DNA from: Shewanella sp. UCD-KL21
Lineage (GTDB): Bacteria > Pseudomonadota > Gammaproteobacteria > Enterobacterales > Shewanellaceae
Reading direction: 5' to 3'
Assembly (NCBI RefSeq): GCF_001957135.1
Contig: NZ_MPHK01000001.1
Location: 1 to 64,000 of the forward strand
Length of the DNA: 64,000 nucleotides
Below, piece by piece: positions 53,257 through 60,928 of the stretch (its first letter is position 1; each line of letters opens with the position of its first letter). Made by a program: the position numbers and the translations under genes. The notes below the pieces were generated by a model, which did no database searches, was not told the DNA's origin, and saw only the letters and a program-made list of their open reading frames with translations.

Positions 53257-53799
53257 ATGGACGTATTCAAACGTAAATATTTACATCGCTTAACTACAAT
53301 TCTAGTAATTTCATTTGCCTTTGTCTTCTGTTTAGCTTCTTTTCCTACTTTCAGTCAGCCAGATTTAAGTGATTATGACGAACTAGCCAGTGGGGCTAAT
53401 TTAGCTCAAGTTTCACAAGATGGCAGTGATAGTTCATTAAGCCTATTTCAGTCTGGTACCGCTAATCGTTTCCAATCTCATCAAGTCGGTTTTAATAATT
53501 CAATAAATGTGAATCAGCAAGGCATGCATCATATTGCAGGTCTTAGTCAGTCTGGTGCCAATATTGAAGCTGAAATCTTACAGATGGGTTTTGGAAATGC
53601 GGTTGTTTCTTTGCAGCACGGAGAAAATCTATACCTCGATGTGATGCAAACAGGAACAGGAAACGTAGCTTTAATTAAGCAAAGTGGTTACGACAATTCG
53701 ATAGAGATCCAGCAGCACGGATCTGGTAACGCAGTGGGCGTACTTCAATGGGGAAACTCACAAGATGTAGTGATAACCCAAAGTAATTTATCTAACTAA
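53257..53799 (+). CDS. csgB: Curli nucleator, minor curlin subunit
   Basis: This 180-residue precursor has a longer-than-usual signal region (RLTTILVISFAFVFCLASFP, cleavage near FS-QPDL) and five to six curlin repeats with the S/N-x5-Q-x-G-x4-N-x5-Q spacing (ANLAQVSQDGSDSSLSLFQS, NSINVNQQGMHHIAGLSQSG, NVALIKQSGYDNSIEIQQHG). CsgB nucleates CsgA polymerisation on the cell surface. It stands first in the locus, 19 nt before csgA, as in E. coli csgBA. The repeats are less regular than in CsgA, and the C-terminal end is Asn-Ser. Confidence 0.92.
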   Translation: MDVFKRKYLHRLTTILVISFAFVFCLASFPTFSQPDLSDYDELASGANLAQVSQDGSDSSLSLFQSGTANRFQSHQVGFNNSINVNQQGMHHIAGLSQSGANIEAEILQMGFGNAVVSLQHGENLYLDVMQTGTGNVALIKQSGYDNSIEIQQHGSGNAVGVLQWGNSQDVVITQSNLSN

Positions 53800-53818
53800 G
53801 AGTAAAAGGAAAGACGAT

Positions 53819-55402
53819 ATGAAACATTCAAAATTAGCCTTATTGATTTCAGCAGTATTACTAACCTCAGCTAGCGCGCATGCCAGCGATGATAATAAGG
53901 CAACAGTAGGCCAAGCAGGTGATGGCAATAAGGTAACTGTAACCCAGCAAGTTAATAGCACTGCAAATGAAGCTACAGTGTCTCAAACAGGTGATACGAA
54001 TACAGCCGAGGTAATTCAAGCTGAAACGTCAAATAGCCAAGCTTTTATCACTCAAGAGGGTAATGAAAACCAAGGTAAAATTTATCAACATCATACAACA
54101 GCAACAGCAACAGCAACTATAGATACAACAGGTAGTTTAAATAAAGCTGATGTCGAACAAAAATATTATAATGGTGGTTTTGCAGCTGCGACTGTGACCC
54201 AAGAGGGTAGCATTAATGACGCGAAAATTATGCAAGAAAATGCTGATGGTGCATCATCTACGATTAATCAGTTCGGTGATGGCGATACGGCAGAAATTAG
54301 AAACTTTATATCTGACTTTGCCGATGCAACTATCAATCAGTCAGTAGGTGCAGGTAATGATGCTTATATAAATCAAGAAGCTTCTGATGGCGCTGAAGCG
54401 ACTATATCTCAAGCAGGTGCAGGCAATACTGGTGAAATTTATCAAAATACTCAGTCATTTACCGATGATGCTTCTGAAGATACTGTCGCAGTAATTACTC
54501 AAACTGGCGATAATAACGGAGCCGATATTGCACAAACAGGCTTATCAAATGATGCTTCAGTTATGCAAATGGGCAGTGATAACGAGGCATTTGTTACTCA
54601 ATCGAATTTGAATAATATGGCTGATGTTGACCAGACTGGTGATAGCGGTTGGGCTACAGTTTTGCAAAGTGGTACTAATGGAGAAGCTACTGTAATTCAA
54701 GCAGACTTCAATCAAACGGCAACCGTAACTCAGTCTGATGACGGTCAAATAGCATCTGTTAATCAAAGTAACGCTGACAATACAGCAACGGTTACCCAAA
54801 GTGTTATGGGTAACTCTGCGACAGTTAATCAAGCTGGTAGCGGTGATACGGCTACTGTTGTTCAAATTGGTGTTTCAAACGAGGCGTTAGTTACTCAATT
54901 GTTTGGTAGCGTATCAAATACAGTGTCTGTATATCAAACCGGTGATGATAACTATGCTGGTGCAAAAACAGGCTATAACGCCAACAACACTATTACTATT
55001 ACTCAAACTGGTAATAGAAACTCTGTGACTGATAACGGCAATGCCACTAATTCTTATGGGACCGGTTTTGGTGCGGGTGCATGGGGAAGCGATAATGTTG
55101 TCAATGTGACGCAAACGGGTAATGACAATACTGCTTATGCAGACGGTGCAAGTAATGGCAGTATGGTTGATATCGTTCAGAGCGGTGAATATAACGAAGC
55201 TATTGGAGAGTCTTGGCTTGGTGCAACTAATAACCTTGATATTAGCCAAACGGGTACAGAGCACTTTGCTGATGTTTATATTTTGGGTAGCACAAACGTT
55301 GTTGCAGTAACACAAACTGATGCGAGTAATTATTCATCAGTTGATACTGTTGGTAATGGTAACTCTGTGACTATTAACCAAGGCGCAGTAATGTTGCCTT
55401 AA
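53819..55402 (+). CDS. csgA: Major curlin subunit, greatly expanded
   Basis: This 527-residue precursor has a signal peptide (KLALLISAVLLTSASAHASD). The remainder is about 40 half-repeats of roughly 11 residues with the pattern xAxVxQxGxxN, that is about 20 curlin repeats (for example EATVSQTGDTN, DASVMQMGSDN, TATVTQSVMGN, VVNVTQTGNDN). E. coli CsgA has 151 residues and five repeats. Some half-repeats carry longer loops (QHHTTATATATID, TKTGYNANN, NATNSYGTGFGAGAWGSDN) that would bulge from the beta-solenoid. The repeats are diverged, not recent copies. It forms extracellular amyloid fibres. A strong terminator separates it from the secretion genes. Confidence 0.92.
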   Translation: MKHSKLALLISAVLLTSASAHASDDNKATVGQAGDGNKVTVTQQVNSTANEATVSQTGDTNTAEVIQAETSNSQAFITQEGNENQGKIYQHHTTATATATIDTTGSLNKADVEQKYYNGGFAAATVTQEGSINDAKIMQENADGASSTINQFGDGDTAEIRNFISDFADATINQSVGAGNDAYINQEASDGAEATISQAGAGNTGEIYQNTQSFTDDASEDTVAVITQTGDNNGADIAQTGLSNDASVMQMGSDNEAFVTQSNLNNMADVDQTGDSGWATVLQSGTNGEATVIQADFNQTATVTQSDDGQIASVNQSNADNTATVTQSVMGNSATVNQAGSGDTATVVQIGVSNEALVTQLFGSVSNTVSVYQTGDDNYAGAKTGYNANNTITITQTGNRNSVTDNGNATNSYGTGFGAGAWGSDNVVNVTQTGNDNTAYADGASNGSMVDIVQSGEYNEAIGESWLGATNNLDISQTGTEHFADVYILGSTNVVAVTQTDASNYSSVDTVGNGNSVTINQGAVMLP

Positions 55403-55454
55403 TAGTACAAAAGTCTAGGTTTGTTTTTTTAAACACCCTTTCGGCTAATAGTAT

Positions 55455-55493
55455 AAGTCAGGTTAGCTTGCTAACCTGACTTTATTATTTTTA
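55455..55493 (+). terminator. Terminator between csgBA and csgDEFG
   Basis: AAGTCAGGTTAGC and GCTAACCTGACTT form a perfect stem with a 2-nt TT loop, followed by TATTATTTTT. It can give high csgBA and lower csgDEFG transcript by partial read-through. Confidence 0.88.
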
Positions 55494-55529
55494 CAGCTTT
55501 GTTTAAGTATTAACATGGAGTAAAAGGTG

Positions 55530-56162
55530 ATGTTTAAAGTTATCAATTGGATGATAGTTTCACGTTCGCAATTGCTTGTTGACCTACTTGATTGCCGTTG
55601 GCCCCAAGAGTTTTTGGTCAAGCTAGCTAAAGCAACTCCAGCAACGATGAGTACTAAATTAAATTCACATGAAATCTCTTTAGTGGTGTTTGATTTAGCT
55701 ACCATAGATTTACAACAAGCTTATCAATTACAGCGTTTAATAGAACGTGAACACAGCTCGGTGAAAACGGTATTTATTAATTTCCCCAAACAAGTTGATG
55801 CCAAATTTTTGATCCATCCTGCTACTACGTTTGGTGTATTTTATAGTGATGCTGAGCTTACGGTTATTAGCAGTGGGTTTAATGAAATACTTAAAGGTCG
55901 CAGCATTATTCCCCACGATTTACATAAATCGGTCTCTGGTGATGAAGCTGACGATGATAGTGAACATTTAACCATACGCGAAAGAGAAGTACTTCAAGCC
56001 TTACTTACAGGCAGTACAAATTTAGATATCGCCAACCAATTGTTTGTCAGCGAAAGTACAATTAAAACCCATTTATATCGCGCTTTCAGAAAAATTGGTG
56101 TATCCAGCCGCGGTCAAGCAATAGCTTGGGCACAGACTCACATGCATGAGGTTAGAGTATGA
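55530..56162 (+). CDS. csgD: LuxR/CsgD-family transcriptional regulator
   Basis: This 210-residue protein has an N-terminal receiver-like domain (NWMIVSRSQLLVDLL, LVVFDLATIDLQQAYQLQRL, SSVKTVFINFPKQ) without the conserved phospho-acceptor pocket, and a C-terminal LuxR helix-turn-helix (about 147-205; HLTIREREVLQALLTGSTNL, ANQLFVSESTIKTHLYRAFR). CsgD in E. coli has the same layout (216 residues) and activates csgBA. Here it is encoded between csgBA and csgEFG in the same direction rather than at the head of a divergent operon. Its last codons overlap csgE (ATGA-type). Confidence 0.85.
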   Translation: MFKVINWMIVSRSQLLVDLLDCRWPQEFLVKLAKATPATMSTKLNSHEISLVVFDLATIDLQQAYQLQRLIEREHSSVKTVFINFPKQVDAKFLIHPATTFGVFYSDAELTVISSGFNEILKGRSIIPHDLHKSVSGDEADDDSEHLTIREREVLQALLTGSTNLDIANQLFVSESTIKTHLYRAFRKIGVSSRGQAIAWAQTHMHEVRV

Positions 56163-56794
56163 AAAGCATCTTATTGATGTTTTTTCTGTTCATCTTTTCA
56201 AGTCATGTTATTGCCGCTGGTGATTCAGTAACAAAACCTTTAGTTACTGAATCAACACTAGCTATTAAGTCAACTTTAGTAACTGAACCATCTGTAAAGC
56301 AAATCAGCACTAAAAATAAACCGCCAATTGATCAAAGCCACGCAGAAAAGCTTAAGAATGCCAAAGAGCCAACAACTTCAGCGACAGATAAGAATATTCA
56401 AAAAGCTGCCAAAACTAAGCCGATTAATATTAATGATGCCGTCCCCAAGGATGAAGCGGATTTAATTGATGGGTTAATCTTAAATCGTGCGATGACCCGA
56501 CTCGGCCATCGCTTTTACCGTGAATTTGTCGCGGCATACAGAGATATTGGCGGCGAGTCTAAACATACCGGGCTCACCGTTATTGAACAAGCTACAGCAA
56601 GAAGTGGTAGCAAAATATTAATACAACAAAACAGAAAAACCGTTTTTGTGACTTTTGTGTCGCCTATTAGTCGGAATATAGACGACCAAGCCAATTATGC
56701 CGCCAAACGTGTTAACTCTGCGGTAGTTAAGCAAAATGAACAAGCAGTTTTAGGAGCGCTGTTTGACCCAGATCTCGCACCTGACGAATTCTAA
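56159..56794 (+). CDS. csgE: Curli assembly factor with long N-terminal linker
   Basis: CsgE is a periplasmic specificity factor that caps the CsgG pore. The 211 residues contain a signal peptide (MKSILLMFFLFIFSSHVIAA), an 80-residue Lys/Thr/Ser-rich linker (about 22-98) and the CsgE domain (about 100-211; LILNRAMTRLGHRFYREFVA, IVIEQ-type strand, RKTVFVTFVSPISRN, AAKRVNSAVV). E. coli CsgE is 129 residues, so the linker is extra. It overlaps the csgD-like gene by 4 nt and precedes csgF. Confidence 0.88.
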   Translation: MKSILLMFFLFIFSSHVIAAGDSVTKPLVTESTLAIKSTLVTEPSVKQISTKNKPPIDQSHAEKLKNAKEPTTSATDKNIQKAAKTKPININDAVPKDEADLIDGLILNRAMTRLGHRFYREFVAAYRDIGGESKHTGLTVIEQATARSGSKILIQQNRKTVFVTFVSPISRNIDDQANYAAKRVNSAVVKQNEQAVLGALFDPDLAPDEF

Positions 56795-56809
56795 GCATGG
56801 AACGCCAAA

Positions 56810-57214
56810 ATGAAAAAAATAACATTTACTTCAATATTGCTCATTCTTTCAGTTGATTGCTTTGCCACTCAACTTATTTATCAACCAGTAAACCCAGCCT
56901 TTGGTGGCAGCTATTTAAATGGCTCATATCTACTGGCTAATGCCGCAGCACAAAATGATCATGAAAGTGGGGGCTCTGGCTATGTTGCTCCCACAGCATT
57001 AGAACGCCTTTCTAACTCTTTGCAATCTCGTTTGATGAGCCAATTATTCAATGATGCGGCAAATGGGGGCGAGGGTTATCTATTAACAGATGACTTTGAA
57101 ATTAACGTAGTTAATGAAGACGGCTCATTGATTGTGCATATTACCGACGTATTAACCGGTGAAACCACCATTATTGAAGTTGGCGGTATCGTTGATGACA
57201 GTGTTGGGGGCTAA
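56810..57214 (+). CDS. csgF: Curli assembly protein CsgF
   Basis: This 134-residue secreted protein has a signal peptide (ITFTSILLILSVDCFAT) followed by the CsgF core QLIYQPVNPAFGGSYLNGSY near residue 21, which plugs into the CsgG channel, and ends in a beta-hairpin region (DDFEINVVNEDGSLIVHITD). In E. coli it anchors the CsgB nucleator at the outer membrane. The gap to csgE is 15 nt and to csgG 2 nt, so all three are co-transcribed. Confidence 0.92.
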   Translation: MKKITFTSILLILSVDCFATQLIYQPVNPAFGGSYLNGSYLLANAAAQNDHESGGSGYVAPTALERLSNSLQSRLMSQLFNDAANGGEGYLLTDDFEINVVNEDGSLIVHITDVLTGETTIIEVGGIVDDSVGG

Positions 57215-57216
57215 TA

Positions 57217-58068
57217 ATGAAAAAATTAATTATTAGCTTGTGCCTACTATCATTAACAGCTTGCTCATCAATTGATGAAGAGTTTGAAAATATAGACGCC
57301 ACTTCCAGTTTAATGCCTAAAGGTGAAACTTATTACGATCTAACCAGTTTACCTTTTCCACAAGGTGCGATGGTTGCTGCTGTATATGATTTTCGCGATC
57401 AAACAGGGCAATATAAGCCTATTCCATCAAGTAATTTTTCAACGGCAGTGCCACAATCGGGTACGGCATTTTTAGCCCAGTCACTTAATGATTCAGCATG
57501 GTTTATACCCGTTGAGCGTGAAGGACTGCAAAACCTATTAACAGAACGTAAAATTTTACGGGCAGGGCTTAAAGGTGATGCCAGTAAATTACCACAACTT
57601 AATAGTGCGCAGGTATTAATGGAAGGTGGCATTGTTGCCTATGACACCAATATTAAAACAGGCGGTGCTGGGGCGCGCTATTTAGGCATTGGCGCTTCGG
57701 GTCAATACCGAGTCGATAGCATTACCGTTAATTTACGTGCTGTGGATATTCGAACAGGCCGATTACTCAGTAGTGTTACCACCACCAAATCGGTGATATC
57801 AAAAGAAATTACCGCGGGTGTATTTAAGTTTATTGATGCACAAGATTTGTTAGAGGCTGAAGCGGGTTATACCTCTAATGAGCCTGTGAGTTTATGCGTA
57901 GTCGCGGCCATTGAGAGCGCAGTTGTGCATCTTATTGCCGATGGCATTTGGAAAGGGGCTTGGAGGCTAGGGGATGCCACTACAGGTTTGCAAAATACGA
58001 CCTTGCAAAAGTATTGGTTAGAAGCCCATAAAGAAGCGCAAGTCAGTGCCAGAATTAAACGTGGCTAA
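57217..58068 (+). CDS. csgG: Curli secretion channel lipoprotein CsgG
   Basis: CsgG is a nonameric outer-membrane lipoprotein pore that exports CsgA and CsgB. The 283 residues include a lipobox (SLCLLSLTACSS, Cys 16), YDLTSLPFPQGAMVAAVYDFRDQTGQ near 38-63 (the constriction Y/F/N region), WFIPVEREGLQNLLTERK near 94, GGIVAYDTNIKTGGAGARYL near 130, and SVTVNLRAVDIRTGRLLSSV with VTTTKSV as the transmembrane hairpins. Last gene of the locus, followed by a terminator. Length and motifs are as in E. coli (277). Confidence 0.95.
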   Translation: MKKLIISLCLLSLTACSSIDEEFENIDATSSLMPKGETYYDLTSLPFPQGAMVAAVYDFRDQTGQYKPIPSSNFSTAVPQSGTAFLAQSLNDSAWFIPVEREGLQNLLTERKILRAGLKGDASKLPQLNSAQVLMEGGIVAYDTNIKTGGAGARYLGIGASGQYRVDSITVNLRAVDIRTGRLLSSVTTTKSVISKEITAGVFKFIDAQDLLEAEAGYTSNEPVSLCVVAAIESAVVHLIADGIWKGAWRLGDATTGLQNTTLQKYWLEAHKEAQVSARIKRG

Positions 58069-58124
58069 TTACCTGAGCTGAATAAATCGCTCCTAATTAT
58101 TAGTCCCTAATGTTTTAATCACGA

Positions 58125-58147
58125 TAAAGGTGCCAATGGCGCCTTTT
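58125..58147 (+). terminator. Terminator after csgG
   Basis: AAAGGTGCC and GGCGCCTTTT pair (one G-U) across AAT and run into T-rich sequence. Confidence 0.75.
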
Positions 58148-58647
58148 GTGTTTTCTGTTGGTTAAACTTCTAGATACACGGGGGCGCCCTTGAGGCGATA
58201 ACCGCATAAGCTGCTAAGTTTTCACTATGGTTAAGTTAACCCAAGCTTTAATTATGTGGTTATCAAAACGACGTCTAAGAAGTCTAATTGCATAACCACA
58301 AAGCTAACCATCAAAAATATAGAGCTTTTTTTAGCGACAACAATGTTAATTGTTGGGGATACTTCAAATAAATCCCCTTTAGCATTGATAACAATGATGT
58401 GATAATGCCTAAATAAATTCTAAGTAAGTGAGCGTTGCTATAGTTAATCGAGCGGTCAAAAGTGGCTTGATAGTGCCAACAACATTTAACAGTGATTAAT
58501 AGCAAAGTGTTAAACTTGCTTGGCTTAAGTGACAAATGCAGCAGTAGCTATTATATAGTTAAGCAAGCGCTTAGTCGGCTGCTTGATTAGCGCATTCAAC
58601 AATGATTTTCACTACTTCGATTATAATAACCAAAAGGATGATCAATC
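58148..58647. other. Intergenic region before hinT
   Basis: Five hundred bases with no credible gene. Short leftward frames have no ribosome site. The AAAAGGATG at 58631-58639 provides the hinT ribosome site. Confidence 0.4.
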
Positions 58648-59004
58648 ATGGCTGAAGAAACCATTTTCAGTAAAATTATACGCCGAGAAATTCCTGCCGA
58701 TATTTTGTTTCAGGATGAACTCGTCACCGCTTTTCGCGATATCAACCCACAGGCACCAACACATATTCTGATTATTCCAAACCATTTGATCCCCACAGCC
58801 AATGATGTAAAAGCATCTGACGAACTGGCATTAGGGCGAATGATGACAGTTGCGGCAAAGCTGGCTGATGAAGCGGGTATTGCAGAAGATGGTTACCGCT
58901 TAATCATGAACTGTAATAAACACGGTGGCCAAGAGGTTTACCATATTCATATGCATCTACTTGGCGGTAAGTCACTTGGGCCAATGCTAAGTCGGTTGGA
59001 TTAA
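58648..59004 (+). CDS. hinT: HIT-family purine nucleoside phosphoramidase
   Basis: This 118-residue protein hydrolyses AMP-lysine and other adenosine phosphoramidates. The N-terminus [19 protein letters not shown] and [18 protein letters not shown] are nearly those of E. coli HinT. The histidine triad is [12 protein letters not shown] near residue 97. The gene order hinT ... ycfL is conserved in enterobacteria; here a thioesterase gene lies between. Confidence 0.97.
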   Translation: MAEETIFSKIIRREIPADILFQDELVTAFRDINPQAPTHILIIPNHLIPTANDVKASDELALGRMMTVAAKLADEAGIAEDGYRLIMNCNKHGGQEVYHIHMHLLGGKSLGPMLSRLD

Positions 59005-59014
59005 TACTAATAAC

Positions 59015-60040
59015 ATGAAAATAAACAGTGATTTTTTTCCGTTAACCGGCGTAGCAAGCCGATTTGTTAATCAGCTTGCCCATTGCCGTCGTTTGAATAT
59101 TAGTGCCTTAGAAGCTAGTGAACATCACGTATTACTGGAGTTGCCTTATAGCCAAGATATCATTGGAGATCCAGATACCGGGGTGATCCACGGCGGTGTG
59201 GTGACCACTATCATTGATACCGCATCCGGCACTTCTGTCGTTTGCGCTATTTTAGAAAAGTATCAATCCTTAGAAATATCGCCAACCTTAGATTTACGGG
59301 TTGACTACATGAAGCCGGCTGAGCCAAATAAGCCGCTGTATGCATTTGCAGAATGTTACCGCTTGTCGGCCAATGTGGCGTTTACCCGTGCAATTGCTTA
59401 TCAAGACAGTATTGATGATCCTATTGCACATGCTGTTGGCTCATTTATGCGTATTAGCCCAGAAATGGTGGGTGAAGAGTTTAGACAAGCTTTGATGGGC
59501 AGCGCTGATGAAGCAAGTGCAGTTAATTCTGCTGCTAATAACCAGCCTGATACTCATAGTGTTGAAGTTTTGCAGGCAGGCAATGCGAGTTTAACTGTGG
59601 GCGATATTAATGTTCATGATGTTGTTAAGCGCGCTATTGATTTAAATGACTATAGTTATTTATTAGAGAAAGTCCCTTATACCCAATTTATCGGGATGAG
59701 TGTTGATCGCTTTGGTGATGAAATGGTATTTAAGTTGCCAACTAAAGATGACAATATTGGTAATCCTATTCTGCCAGCCATACATGGCGGGGTTATTGCC
59801 GGGTTTATGGAAATGTCGGCGATTGTGCAGTTAATGGTATTTATGCAAGCCCAGAAAGTGCCAAAAATTATCGATTTCTCAATTGATTATTTACGTGCAG
59901 GTTTACATCAAGATACGTTTGCTGAATGCAAAATTACTCGTCAAGGACGCCGAGTTGCTAACGTTAGCATTAATTGCTGGCAGAAAAACCGTAAACAGCT
60001 TATTGCTACTGCGAGAGCGCATTTCTTGCTGGAACAGTAG
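59015..60040 (+). CDS. Tandem hot-dog (PaaI-family) thioesterase
   Basis: This 341-residue protein carries two hot-dog domains. The first is at about 10-155 (GVIHGGVVTTIIDTASGTSV, LDLRVDYMKPAE, YRLSANVAFTRAIAYQ). The second is at about 195-340 (IHGGVIAGFMEMSAIVQL, KIIDFSIDYLRAGLHQDTFA, RRVANVSINCWQKNRKQLIA). Both keep the HGG motif of the PaaI/acyl-CoA thioesterase family, which hydrolyses acyl-CoA esters. It lies 10 nt after hinT, so co-transcription is likely. The acyl substrate is unknown. Confidence 0.88.
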   Translation: MKINSDFFPLTGVASRFVNQLAHCRRLNISALEASEHHVLLELPYSQDIIGDPDTGVIHGGVVTTIIDTASGTSVVCAILEKYQSLEISPTLDLRVDYMKPAEPNKPLYAFAECYRLSANVAFTRAIAYQDSIDDPIAHAVGSFMRISPEMVGEEFRQALMGSADEASAVNSAANNQPDTHSVEVLQAGNASLTVGDINVHDVVKRAIDLNDYSYLLEKVPYTQFIGMSVDRFGDEMVFKLPTKDDNIGNPILPAIHGGVIAGFMEMSAIVQLMVFMQAQKVPKIIDFSIDYLRAGLHQDTFAECKITRQGRRVANVSINCWQKNRKQLIATARAHFLLEQ

Positions 60041-60120
60041 TCACAGGCAGTTGATGCTTCGATGAGCAAGCTGCTTGACACTGAGCCGACGATTTATTTT
60101 TAATACTTTAAAAAGGAATA

Positions 60121-60513
60121 ATGATGACATTAAGAGTAATAATGATATCGCTAGCGTTAATGCTATCAGCTTGTGCTAATCATACCGCGGGTGTCATGGC
60201 GAGCTCTAATAGCGAGGTAAGAGTTGATAATAATTCTTTTGCAAGAAAAGTCGCAGTTGAGCAAGTCAATGTCAGAACCCAAGCGGATTTATTGCAAGGT
60301 TCGGCATTAATCATCAGTAAGGTGTCAACGGATTTAAGGCTGCAATATAAGTTTACTTGGTTTGATGTTGGGGGCTTTACCATTGAAGATGAAGCAAGCA
60401 GCTGGAAGTCATTAAAGCTACATGGCAAACAACAAATGCAGGTTAGCGCAGTGGCCCCTAATGCCAATGCAAGCCGTTTTGAAGTATATGTAAGAGAAGC
60501 ATTCTCTAACTAA
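60121..60513 (+). CDS. ycfL: YcfL-family lipoprotein
   Basis: This 130-residue protein has a lipobox (LALMLSACANH, Cys 18) and a DUF1425-type beta domain (LLQGSALIISKVSTDLRLQY, KFTWFDVGGFTIEDEASSWK, QMQVSAVAPNANASRFEVYV) characteristic of YcfL, an outer-membrane-associated lipoprotein of unknown function. The position near hinT mirrors E. coli. AAAGGAATA precedes the ATG. Confidence 0.85.
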   Translation: MMTLRVIMISLALMLSACANHTAGVMASSNSEVRVDNNSFARKVAVEQVNVRTQADLLQGSALIISKVSTDLRLQYKFTWFDVGGFTIEDEASSWKSLKLHGKQQMQVSAVAPNANASRFEVYVREAFSN

Positions 60514-60533
60514 GTGTATCTTTTAAAATATAA

Positions 60534-60558
60534 AACACGCTTAATTGCGTGTTTTTTG
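60534..60558 (+). terminator. Terminator after ycfL
   Basis: AACACGC and GCGTGTT pair across TTAATT and run into TTTTG-TTTT. Confidence 0.88.
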
Positions 60559-60643
60559 TTTTATAGGCATCGCTAATCATAAAAATATCTATGTGATAAT
60601 TTTTTGTACTTAAATAGTTAATAAAAAGTACCTGTTAGTGCTG

Positions 60644-60670
60644 TTGCACAGATGAAGGATAGTTTATAAT
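60644..60670 (+). promoter_or_regulatory. Candidate promoter of the riboswitch transcript
   Basis: TATAAT at 60665-60670 is a perfect -10 box. The best -35 is TTGCAC (60644-60649) at 15 nt. Transcription would start near 60677, directly before the TPP aptamer. Confidence 0.55.
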
Positions 60671-60674
60671 CCGC

Positions 60675-60770
60675 CGCGCCAAGGGGTGTTTATCGTGTTG
60701 ATAAACTGAGATGTCTAAAGACAAACCCTTAGAACCTGATCCGGCTCATACCGGCGTAGGAATAGGCTGC
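60675..60770 (+). ncRNA. TPP (THI-box) riboswitch
   Basis: The aptamer consensus is plainly present: AGGGGTG (60682-60688), ACTGAGATG (60705-60713), ACCCTTAGAACCTGATCCGG (60725-60744) and CATACCGGCGTAGGAA (60747-60762). It binds thiamine pyrophosphate and lowers expression of the downstream gene, a TonB receptor. The expression platform is probably the hairpin at 60901-60927 that covers the ribosome site; no terminator was seen before the ATG. Confidence 0.96.
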
Positions 60771-60900
60771 ATGCTTTGCCGTAAATGTTAGTCATTAACT
60801 CAGTGATAAACCAAGTCGTAAACGAAAAACGACACCGATTTAAAAACTGATAATTGTAATGACAGTCATGGATGCACATAACTAATTCACTATGCTTGCC

Positions 60901-60927
60901 GGATCTCAAAATTATAATTTGAGGTCC
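60901..60927 (+). promoter_or_regulatory. SD-sequestering hairpin of the TPP-controlled gene
   Basis: GGATCTCAAA (60901-60910) pairs over 10 bp (one G-U) with TTTGAGGTCC (60918-60927) around loop ATTATAA. The right arm contains the GAGG Shine-Dalgarno sequence and ends 1 nt before the ATG at 60929. This would block initiation. Confidence 0.7.
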
Positions 60928-60928
60928 T

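Noticed and set aside
53819..55402. CRISPR-like or DNA-level repeat array
   Set aside because: The periodicity is protein-level (curlin repeats) with diverged nucleotide units and no constant repeat; no CRISPR array was seen anywhere in the window.
58311..58535. 74-residue leftward frame before hinT
   Set aside because: It has no ribosome site or recognisable pattern; it is likely chance in AT-rich DNA.
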